Of a stretch of DNA of 64,000 nt, positions 52,360 through 60,057 are shown piece by piece. The notes under the pieces are model-generated. The model saw nothing but the letters and a program-made list of their open reading frames with translations, had not been told where the DNA came from and ran no database searches. Origin of the DNA: Phycisphaerae bacterium (lineage in GTDB: Bacteria > Planctomycetota > Phycisphaerae > Sedimentisphaerales > UBA12454); assembly GCA_041652575.1 (NCBI GenBank), contig JBAZHC010000004.1, positions 186,001 to 250,000 on the forward strand, given 5' to 3'. The translations under genes and the position numbers were made by a program. The number at the start of each line of letters is the position of its first letter. The stretch's first letter is position 1.

Positions 52360-53472
52360 TCAATCAAACTGTGAATTATATTCGTTTACAATCTGCCCTA
52401 CAATCCGTATGCGTTCAAGATTGCCGGTAGATGAAATTTCATCGGATATACCGAGTACCAATCTTGGCGCAAAAAGCTCGATACATTTTTTCGTATATTC
52501 TATAAGCATCTCTTCCGGAAACATATCATCGAACAGGATAGCCGGTATTCCATCCATCATTACCATTCCGTCAGGCAGAGCCTCTTTGATTTCCTCAAGA
52601 GTTACATCGCCCTGCGGTTTTGGAGTAATAGCCTCGATGCCGTCAAGCCCGGTTTGTGAGAGATATTTCAAAAGAGGCTTTGTATCGCCGTCCCAGTGAG
52701 AAGAAATAAATTTGCCGGCTTTATGAAGTTTGTCACAGCGTCTGCGGCATGCCGGCAAATGATATTTCAAAAATAAATCCTCGCCGATTGTACCGGCATG
52801 AATATTTTCGCCGAAATTAAGAATATTTATCGGCGATTTATTGATAAGTTCAATCAATTTATCGTGGCATATTTCCAGTGCTTCAAAGTAAGCCTCAACC
52901 GTCTTTGGCCAATCCATAATGGCATAAATACCCTTTTCCACGCCCATTTTAGAAAGGTACAAATCCTGAACGTTCATTCGCGGAATATACATTGTCGCAG
53001 CGCCGAGACCTTTCCATTTTGCGCAAAGCCTGTCAAACTCATCCTGGTCCCACTGCCAGTTGGTGTTGAGTTCACGCCATGCCGAGACTTTAAGCTCGTC
53101 TTCAGTTGCGACTTCACGTTTCAGATGTATCGGCACATCGCTGTTAGGCGTATTTCGCAAAACAACCGTTTGTTTACCAGCGGGAGTAGTAATAGTCTTT
53201 TCGAAATCAGTATCACTGAGTTGTCGAATAGATTCTTTTACTTCAGGATGCTCGATGCGTTTGAAACTGAAACGATAATCGTAAATGCGGGCCGAACAGC
53301 CAAGTGAACGGTAAATATCAGGCAAATCCATATCGGCATAGGGGTGCGGAAACGGTATATGAAAAAATTTTCTGTCGTTGAACCATGCGCCTATTCTCGG
53401 CTGCCAGATAATTTTGCCGCCGGCTTTGCCGAAGACAACATCATTGTGAAGTTTTGCAAAATCAATAGACAT
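52360..53472 (-). CDS. Uroporphyrinogen-decarboxylase-like protein, copy C (divergent)
   Basis: The 370-residue protein belongs to the same superfamily but is more distant: FGENIHAGTIGEDLFLKYHL, ISSHWDGDTKPLLKYLSQTG and LVLGISDEISSTGNLERI. The H-S-C-G of copies A and B is replaced by H-W-D-G, so a zinc-thiolate site is not retained, and the substrate or chemistry may differ. The ATG follows GGGGG. The start lies 15 bases after the stop of the preceding gene (copy D) and its stop lies 18 bases before copy B, all on one strand, so the three are one operon. Confidence 0.72.
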   Translation of the reverse strand: MSIDFAKLHNDVVFGKAGGKIIWQPRIGAWFNDRKFFHIPFPHPYADMDLPDIYRSLGCSARIYDYRFSFKRIEHPEVKESIRQLSDTDFEKTITTPAGKQTVVLRNTPNSDVPIHLKREVATEDELKVSAWRELNTNWQWDQDEFDRLCAKWKGLGAATMYIPRMNVQDLYLSKMGVEKGIYAIMDWPKTVEAYFEALEICHDKLIELINKSPINILNFGENIHAGTIGEDLFLKYHLPACRRRCDKLHKAGKFISSHWDGDTKPLLKYLSQTGLDGIEAITPKPQGDVTLEEIKEALPDGMVMMDGIPAILFDDMFPEEMLIEYTKKCIELFAPRLVLGISDEISSTGNLERIRIVGQIVNEYNSQFD

Positions 53473-53487
53473 AGAAACCCCCGCAGG

Positions 53488-54456
53488 TTATCCCGGATAA
53501 TTACCTTTTTTCCGCCAGACATCGAGTATAAGTTCGTATCTTTCCAGCCTCATACCTGTATAGACACAGTTGCTGGTGGAGAAAATATAACCTCCGCCCG
53601 GCATCCCATGTTTAAGGGCATATTCAGCCGATTCGATAACTTCCCGGTCGGTGCCGGTATCCATCAGCCCGCAGTTAACATTGCCGATAAGACATACTTT
53701 TTTGCCGATAAGTTTTTTTATCTCGGCGATATCGATACCGCCCTGCGGGTCAAGACTGTGAATAGCGTGCGGTTTTGCGTCAACAAGATAATCTAAAATC
53801 GGCATAATATTGCCGTCGGTATGTTTAATAGTATAAAAACCCATCCTGCGATATGCCGTTATAAGCTGTTTAAGATAAGGTGCGACGAATTCGCCGAACA
53901 TCGCCGGCGAAAGAAACGGCCCCGTATTAAGACAGTAATCGCAGCACATTCCGAAACAATCGAGCACGCCGTGTTTTTTTATAAGCTCTGCTCTTTGGAC
54001 GGCATCATCGATTTTTCTTTGAGCGTCGTCTTTGAGCTTTTGAGGATTATCCGCTATACTGTTAATAAATTCGAGCATCTTATCGCCGCCCGGCACATCA
54101 TAAGTCGCGTCGCCGTGCATCATCAGCAAAAATTCCTCACCTGCTTTTTCGCGGATTCGCTCGATTACCCTGAGCGTATTGCCAAGCCTGTCGTTGCCCC
54201 ATATCTCCGGACCGTTTATGAATATCGCACCATGTTCAAATTTTCGCGCGATAGTTATAAAAAGGTCGGCCATATCGTCGATATGAAGCTGCTGTTCGGA
54301 CGGATGCATCTGGTCCCATTGATGATAAGACCTGTGCCGCGGATGTACTTTACCGAAGGCCTGCATTGTCAGGAAAAACACCAGTTCGAAATGCGGCACT
54401 CTGCCCTGCGGCTGTTTGCCCTCCAGAGCAAGAATAAATTTTTGTTTCGGGGTCAT
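53488..54456 (-). CDS. Uroporphyrinogen-decarboxylase-like protein, copy D
   Basis: The 322-residue barrel protein starts M-T-P-K-Q-K-F-I-L-A-L-E-G-K, a usual opening of COG0407 proteins. It has FGMCCDYCLNTGPFLSPAMF and TIKHTDGNIMPILDYLVDA, where H-T-D-G replaces H-x-C-G, and KVCLIGNVNCGLMDTGTD and YIFSTSNCVYTGM towards the end. GAGGGAAG precedes the ATG. It is the first gene of the three-gene URO-D-like operon, divergent from the GH38-like gene. The role is unknown; decarboxylation, methyl transfer or binding are all possible. Confidence 0.75.
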   Translation of the reverse strand: MTPKQKFILALEGKQPQGRVPHFELVFFLTMQAFGKVHPRHRSYHQWDQMHPSEQQLHIDDMADLFITIARKFEHGAIFINGPEIWGNDRLGNTLRVIERIREKAGEEFLLMMHGDATYDVPGGDKMLEFINSIADNPQKLKDDAQRKIDDAVQRAELIKKHGVLDCFGMCCDYCLNTGPFLSPAMFGEFVAPYLKQLITAYRRMGFYTIKHTDGNIMPILDYLVDAKPHAIHSLDPQGGIDIAEIKKLIGKKVCLIGNVNCGLMDTGTDREVIESAEYALKHGMPGGGYIFSTSNCVYTGMRLERYELILDVWRKKGNYPG

Positions 54457-54708
54457 AATCTTCCCTCAATTAATATCATCGTTTAATGACTGAGTTAATA
54501 ATTTTCTAATTAATGAATATAACGAATATATTGACTATACAGCCCATAAAATTTATTTTTATTGTTTTGGCCGATAAAAGTAATTACTTCCATTACCTTT
54601 AACGGCCGTAATAGGGTCTTTTTTGTTTTATATCCCAAAAAAACCTGATATAACGCAATCAAATATTTAATCGCGTTTTTACTTGTGAGTGATAATAACA
54701 TATTCTAC
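54457..54708. other. A/T-rich divergent intergenic region with an imperfect hairpin
   Basis: No convincing gene lies here; a 63-codon minus-strand frame lacks a ribosome site and coding character. Bases 54569-54584 and 54592-54607 pair at 14 of 16 positions around a 7-nt loop. Its role, if any, is unknown. Confidence 0.5.
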
Positions 54709-54755
54709 TTGAAATTCCAATAAAAATGTATTATTATAAGTGTTAAAGCGTTTCA
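54709..54755 (+). promoter_or_regulatory. Promoter with LacI-type operator (site 7) of the GH38-like gene
   Basis: TTGAAA (54709-54714) and TATTAT (54732-54737) are 17 bases apart. TAAAGCGTTTCA (54744-54755) begins six bases after the -10 and differs from the consensus palindrome at one base. Confidence 0.65.
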
Positions 54756-54865
54756 GCATATACTTGTCGGTTTCAAAAGTCAGGCCATACAGCCCTTATT
54801 CAGACTTAAGAAATGAGCAGTTTTAAGCTTTTTTGGTATTATAACTTAAGGATATTGGAGCTTTG

Positions 54866-57700
54866 ATGTCAGCAAAATTTGATAAATGTGAAATACACAT
54901 CGTGCCGGGTACCCATTGGGATCGTGAGTGGCGATACGATTTCGAAGAAACACGCCAGCGTCTTATAGGAATGCTCGAAAATACCATGAATTTACTTGAG
55001 GCCAACCCTCAAATCCCGGCATTTGTTCTTGATGGTCAGTTTCTGCCTATAAAAGATTATCTTGATGTTCGGCCTCAGATGCAGGAACGTGTAGGAAAAC
55101 TCGTAAAATCCGGCAGACTGCTGATAGGTCCATGGTACAGCCTGCCTGACTTTGGCGTTACACTCGGCGAAAGTACTATTAGAAATCTTCTTTTCGGCAT
55201 CACAAACTGCCGCAAATTCGGCAAATCAATGATGGAAGCAATGACCAATTCTTCCTGGGGCCAGATTTCACAGATGCCGCAGATACTTGCCGGGTTTGGA
55301 ATCGATACTTATGCCTCATATCACGGCGTGCCGGGTCACGCTTATCCTGTTGAGTTTAAATGGGAATCCCCTGACGGCACACAAATTCTCTTTATCCGTT
55401 CTCCAGGCACCACCAGAGCAAGTTTCTTCCTCGCTACACGCAGGGCACTGCCGCCGCAGCCTTACGAGGCCGAATATGTAAAGGCCGGCAGCCAGCTTCT
55501 CAAAGACGCTTACAGGCTCACCGACCAGCCTACCGCGGACCAGACTCCGTTGTACGGCAATGATATGAATTGTAAAGTCAACTATGATGTGCTGTACGAT
55601 GAGTTTTTAAAGTGTGTGGAAAAAATCCGCACAGAGGTAACCACGCCGCACCTGCTTGTTGGCGATTTATGCGATGCACAGCAGATGTGCCCGGATATTC
55701 TGCAAATGGTTGCAGAACTCAAAAAGAGACACAAAAATGACGATATTCATTTAAGCACAATTCCGGAATATTTCGCGAAAGTTAAACAGTCCGTGAAATC
55801 GTTACCGACCTTCAAAGGCGAAATGCGTTTCCCGCACAAGGAAAGCTTCGCGTTTCGGCTTTGTAATATTCTTTCTACACGTATGTATCTCAAACAGGCA
55901 AACCGCAATGCCGAGTATATCTTAAGCAGATGGTGTGAACCGTTCTCCGCCTTCGACTGGCTAAACGGCCAAAAATATCCGAACGTCGAAATAGACCAGT
56001 CATGGGAAATGATGCTGATTAATCAGTCGCACGACGCTATCGGCGGCTGTTCAATCGACCAGGTACACGATGATATGATGTGGCGGTACAAACAGGTCGT
56101 CAACCGCAGCCGTGCACTGCTGCATCGAAGTTTGGGTTCCATCAGCAAACCTCTCGGCAGCGGAAAAACAGAAACTGACAAATGCAGACTGGTCGTTTTC
56201 AATCCACTGCCGTTTGAAAGAAGTGAAACAACAGAAGCTTATATCGATATTCCTTCAGACGCTTACAAAGGCTCAATATCCATAACCGATGCAGCCGGCA
56301 AAACCATACCGTGCGGCATAATAGAAACATCCATTTCTAAATCGGTAAGTCTCGAACTTCAGCTTATCGGCTGCCCTGCCGTATTTATCCGAAGACTTAA
56401 AGTCGAATTCGAAGCGGATAAAATCCCGTCAATGGGTATGCGGCAGTTTAATTTTAACTTCAACGGCAATTGTGCACCGCACAACCTCCTTGCCGCAGGC
56501 GATAACTGGATGGAAAACGAATATCTCAAAGTAACTGTTTCTCCGAACGGAACTTTGGAATTATTCGATAAAACGACCTCGCAGAAATTCACAGACCTGC
56601 ATTACTTCGAAGATGATGGTATGGACCGTGCCGCACGCAACAGCTGGTATTTGATACCGCCGGCAAACAACAAAACCTTTTCATCGAAAGACGCTAAAGC
56701 AACATGCAGGCTTGACTATGTGTCGCCGCTCCAGGCAAGACTTGTCGTAAATTATAAAATGCGGATACCGAAATCGCTCGACCTCGATAATGTGAAAGTC
56801 GGACGAATGGAACACTTTATCACATACTCTTATCAGAATCGCAGCGACGAGATGATTGACCTTAATATCGAATCGACTTTCATACTTCGCAAAGGCGCAC
56901 GAAGAGTCGATGCAGAAACAAGTTTTGTCAATAACGCATGCGATCATCGTCTTCGCGTTATGCTGCCGACTGATACTGCTGTCGACAGTTCGTGGGCGGA
57001 TTCGTCTTTCGATGTCGTTCAGCGGTCGACTGAAAAATTGAAAAAGGAAGAATGGAGCGAATTGCGAGACCTCGGAGAAGTTCAGACTTATCCGATGATA
57101 AGCTTTGTCGACCTGGCAGGCGGTAAACGCAGTTTTGCCCTGCTTTCAGACGGACTGCCTGAATACGATGTTCTGGAAGACAGCCGGCAAACACTTGCAA
57201 TAACTCTCGTACGAAGCATTCTGCACGGCAGGCTTGACCCTGAGACGCAAATTCCGCCGATTATGGGCAGCCAGTGTCTCGGACCGCATCAGTTCCGCTA
57301 CTCGCTGTATCCTCATAAGGGCGATTGGCAGGAAGGAAAGGTATGGCCGCAGGCACAGCAGCATAACCTGCAATTGAAAACTGTTCAGTGTATGGACACT
57401 ATTGACGAATCAAAACCGGATAGTTGTTCACTATTAAACTTCGGCTCAGACGGTCTTGACATAAGCGCAGTAAAATGCTCGCAGGATGGAACAGCGTTAA
57501 TAGTCAGATTGTATAACCCGACAACTTGGCCGATTAAAACTCCGATGACCCTTGCCGCGGGCAAATTCAAGTCAGCCGAACTTGCTGATATGCTCGAACA
57601 GCCGATACCGAAAGGCAGACTGGCTCTGAAGTTCGGCAATACTGTGATGCTCGATGTACCGGCCAAAAAAATAATTAACATCAGGCTTGAACCTGCATAA
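54866..57700 (+). CDS. GH38 alpha-mannosidase-like protein with altered nucleophile position
   Basis: The 944-residue protein has no signal peptide and the full GH38 plan: N-terminal catalytic barrel (VPGTHWDREWRYDFEETRQR, with zinc ligands His17 and Asp19), three-helix bundle (NQSHDAIGGCSIDQVHDDM, zinc ligand His389) and long C-terminal sandwiches. In active homologues the region before Q-M-P-Q-I-L reads P-D-S-F-G with the Asp as nucleophile and zinc ligand; here it is N-S-S-W-G-Q (128-133), so Ser129 stands in that place. The enzyme may be inactive as a retaining mannosidase or use another residue. ATG 54866 follows TTGGAG; a TTG at 54863 is an alternative. It is the first gene after a LacI-type operator. 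Confidence 0.82.
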   Translation: MSAKFDKCEIHIVPGTHWDREWRYDFEETRQRLIGMLENTMNLLEANPQIPAFVLDGQFLPIKDYLDVRPQMQERVGKLVKSGRLLIGPWYSLPDFGVTLGESTIRNLLFGITNCRKFGKSMMEAMTNSSWGQISQMPQILAGFGIDTYASYHGVPGHAYPVEFKWESPDGTQILFIRSPGTTRASFFLATRRALPPQPYEAEYVKAGSQLLKDAYRLTDQPTADQTPLYGNDMNCKVNYDVLYDEFLKCVEKIRTEVTTPHLLVGDLCDAQQMCPDILQMVAELKKRHKNDDIHLSTIPEYFAKVKQSVKSLPTFKGEMRFPHKESFAFRLCNILSTRMYLKQANRNAEYILSRWCEPFSAFDWLNGQKYPNVEIDQSWEMMLINQSHDAIGGCSIDQVHDDMMWRYKQVVNRSRALLHRSLGSISKPLGSGKTETDKCRLVVFNPLPFERSETTEAYIDIPSDAYKGSISITDAAGKTIPCGIIETSISKSVSLELQLIGCPAVFIRRLKVEFEADKIPSMGMRQFNFNFNGNCAPHNLLAAGDNWMENEYLKVTVSPNGTLELFDKTTSQKFTDLHYFEDDGMDRAARNSWYLIPPANNKTFSSKDAKATCRLDYVSPLQARLVVNYKMRIPKSLDLDNVKVGRMEHFITYSYQNRSDEMIDLNIESTFILRKGARRVDAETSFVNNACDHRLRVMLPTDTAVDSSWADSSFDVVQRSTEKLKKEEWSELRDLGEVQTYPMISFVDLAGGKRSFALLSDGLPEYDVLEDSRQTLAITLVRSILHGRLDPETQIPPIMGSQCLGPHQFRYSLYPHKGDWQEGKVWPQAQQHNLQLKTVQCMDTIDESKPDSCSLLNFGSDGLDISAVKCSQDGTALIVRLYNPTTWPIKTPMTLAAGKFKSAELADMLEQPIPKGRLALKFGNTVMLDVPAKKIINIRLEPA

Positions 57701-57815
57701 TAATTTTATTGTTTGATAAGTCGAATCGGTCCTAACAGCGAAATACACTGACAGTGGCAGACTTCCCAGAGATTAAATTTCTTACTATTAATGTTTTTTA
57801 AAAGGATTACATCGA

Positions 57816-59351
57816 ATGAAAAAGTATTTTTGTCTGGCGGTTCTGATTTTACTGGCATCTACAGTTTGTGCAGCAATAACACTTCCCTCGATTATTTCCG
57901 ACAATATGGTTTTGCAGGCAGATTCGACCGCTCCGATTTGGGGCAAGGCGGAACCCAACAGCAAAATCACAATTGCCTGTTCATGGAACAAGGCTGCCGT
58001 TACTGTCGAATCAGACGAGCAAGGAAAATGGATAGCAAAATTAAAAACCCCTGAAAAAGGCGAAAACTGCACAATAACGATAACCTGCGGCAAAGACAGC
58101 ATAACAATTAGTAATATTCTCATCGGCCAGGTCTGGCTTTGCTCAGGCCAGTCGAATATGGAATTTTTAACTAAACAATCTATTAATGCAGATAAGGAAT
58201 TAGCCGAAGCAAAATTTCCGAACATCCGCCTGTTCAATGTTACGCGAACTACATCGAAAGAACCGCTCGATGACTGCAACGGCCAATGGGTCGAATGCAG
58301 CCCTGAAACGGCGGCTGAATTCAGCGCTGTCGGCTATTTCTTCGGCAAAGAACTCTATAAAAAACTGAAAACACCAATAGGACTTATTAACACGTCTTTC
58401 GGAGGTTCCCCTGCACAGGCATGGACAAATAAAGAAATACTTTCAAAAGACAACAGGCTGAACACATATCTCGAAAACGATGCCAATAACGAGGCACATA
58501 AAGAAATATATCTAAAACAGTACGCTGAAACACTGAATCAGTGGAAAAAAGATGTTGCCAGGGCTGTTGCAGAAGGAAAACCTGCCGCCAGGAAACCAAG
58601 CCCGCCGGTTCAGTTGAAAGCACATTGTAAATGCGCCGCTTTATATAACGCGATGATTCATCCGTTAATTCCTTTTGCGATAAAAGGCGTTATCTGGTAT
58701 CAGGGCGAATCAAACGTCGATGATGCTGTTGCCTACAGAAAATTATTCCCGGCTATGATTACAAACTGGAGAGACGAATGGAAACAGGGAGATTTTCCTT
58801 TTTATTTCGTTCAGATAGCCGCCTATGGCCAAACTGATTTAACAACGCCTCCAGATTCGAAATGGGCTATGCTTCGCGAAGCTCAAACAATGACATTATC
58901 TCTGACAAGCACAGGAATGGCTGTTGCAATGGATATAGGCGAAGCCAAAAACATTCATCCAAAAAATAAACAGGATGTCGGCAAACGTCTGGCACTTTGG
59001 GCACTGGCGAAAGATTATGGTTTCAAAGATATCGTTTATTCAGGGCCTTTATACAAAAGTATGAAAATCGAAGGCAACAAAGTAAGAGCATCTTTCGAAT
59101 ATGCGGATTCAGGCCTTATGGCAAAAGGAGATTCAATCAAAGGTTTTGCGATTGCCGGTGCTGACAGGAAATTTGTCTGGGCAAACGCAAAAATTGATGG
59201 TAATACGGTTTTAGTCTGGTCGGAACAGATTAAAAATCCGGCAGCAGTCCGATATGGCTGGGCCAACTGGATTGATTGCAATCTTTATAACAAAGAATTT
59301 TTGCCCGCGTCGCCCTTCAGGACAGACGATTTTCCCGGCAAAACAGAATAA
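57816..59351 (+). CDS. Secreted sialate O-acetylesterase family (SASA) esterase, short form
   Basis: The 511-residue protein has a signal peptide (ending V-C-A-A) and the SASA motifs: CSGQSNMEF with nucleophile Ser113, IKGVIWYQGESNVDD, and NIHPKNKQDVGKRLALWALA with catalytic His381. Compared with the 651-residue paralogue at 5263 it lacks the galactose-binding-like insert and so represents the compact form. It removes O-acetyl groups from sugars; the acid substrate is not defined, but acetylated uronate glycans fit the neighbouring lyases. AAAAGGATT lies upstream of ATG. The CBM9-like gene starts 12 bases after its stop. Confidence 0.88.
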   Translation: MKKYFCLAVLILLASTVCAAITLPSIISDNMVLQADSTAPIWGKAEPNSKITIACSWNKAAVTVESDEQGKWIAKLKTPEKGENCTITITCGKDSITISNILIGQVWLCSGQSNMEFLTKQSINADKELAEAKFPNIRLFNVTRTTSKEPLDDCNGQWVECSPETAAEFSAVGYFFGKELYKKLKTPIGLINTSFGGSPAQAWTNKEILSKDNRLNTYLENDANNEAHKEIYLKQYAETLNQWKKDVARAVAEGKPAARKPSPPVQLKAHCKCAALYNAMIHPLIPFAIKGVIWYQGESNVDDAVAYRKLFPAMITNWRDEWKQGDFPFYFVQIAAYGQTDLTTPPDSKWAMLREAQTMTLSLTSTGMAVAMDIGEAKNIHPKNKQDVGKRLALWALAKDYGFKDIVYSGPLYKSMKIEGNKVRASFEYADSGLMAKGDSIKGFAIAGADRKFVWANAKIDGNTVLVWSEQIKNPAAVRYGWANWIDCNLYNKEFLPASPFRTDDFPGKTE

Positions 59352-59363
59352 AAGGCAAATAAA

Positions 59364-60014
59364 ATGAATTCTATCTATACAATCAAAAGAACTGCTGCGG
59401 CCGGTTTGGATAAAGTCCAATGGGAACAGGCAAATACCCTCGAGTTGAAAAATTATATGGGCTCCAAACCCCGGCATTTCCCAAAAACTCAGGCAAAACT
59501 CCTTTACGACGAGAAAAACATATATGTTTTCTTCAGGATTGAAGACCAGTATGTCAGAGCAGTTGCTCAAAAACTGCACGACCCCGTATGCAGGGACAGT
59601 TGCGCCGAATTCTTTTTTACGCCCGGCGAAAATATCTCTGATGGTTATTTCAATCTCGAAATCAACTGCGGCGGAACAATGTTAATGTTTCATCAAACCG
59701 CCAGAAACGAAAATAAAATACAAATTTCAGAACAAAACTGTAAAAAAATAAAAATTAAGACTTCTATGCCAAAAATAGTCGAGCCGGAAATCAAAGAACC
59801 AATTACGTGGACACTGCATTATACATTGCCTCTGGAAATCCTTGAAAGTTACGCTAAAGTCAGCAAGCCTGCTGCAGGAGTTAAATGGCGGGCAAATTTC
59901 TATAAATGCGCCGATGACAGTTCTCATCCTCACTGGCTGACATGGGCCAAAATCGACAAACCTCGGCCGGACTTCCATAGGCCGGATTTCTTTGACACAA
60001 TAGTTTTTGGTTAA
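59364..60014 (+). CDS. CBM9-like sugar-binding domain protein without signal peptide
   Basis: The 216-residue protein is a single beta-sandwich resembling CBM9-type domains: K-L-L-Y-D-E-K-N-I-Y-V-F-F-R-I-E-D, SCAEFFFTPG, YFNLEINCGGTM and KWRANFYKCAD. It shows no export signal, so it may stay in the cytoplasm or be a stand-alone domain; similar proteins occur beside glycosidases in planctomycetes. It lies between the acetylesterase and the lyase-GH105 gene and is probably in the same transcription unit. No enzymatic residues are identified. Confidence 0.65.
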   Translation: MNSIYTIKRTAAAGLDKVQWEQANTLELKNYMGSKPRHFPKTQAKLLYDEKNIYVFFRIEDQYVRAVAQKLHDPVCRDSCAEFFFTPGENISDGYFNLEINCGGTMLMFHQTARNENKIQISEQNCKKIKIKTSMPKIVEPEIKEPITWTLHYTLPLEILESYAKVSKPAAGVKWRANFYKCADDSSHPHWLTWAKIDKPRPDFHRPDFFDTIVFG

Positions 60015-60057
60015 AATTGAATTGAAAATGTTTATTTAATGGAGTGTTATAAACATT

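Noticed and set aside
54510..54701. 63-codon minus-strand frame in the URO-D/GH38 intergenic region
   Set aside because: A/T-rich, no ribosome site, no family features; overlaps the imperfect hairpin.
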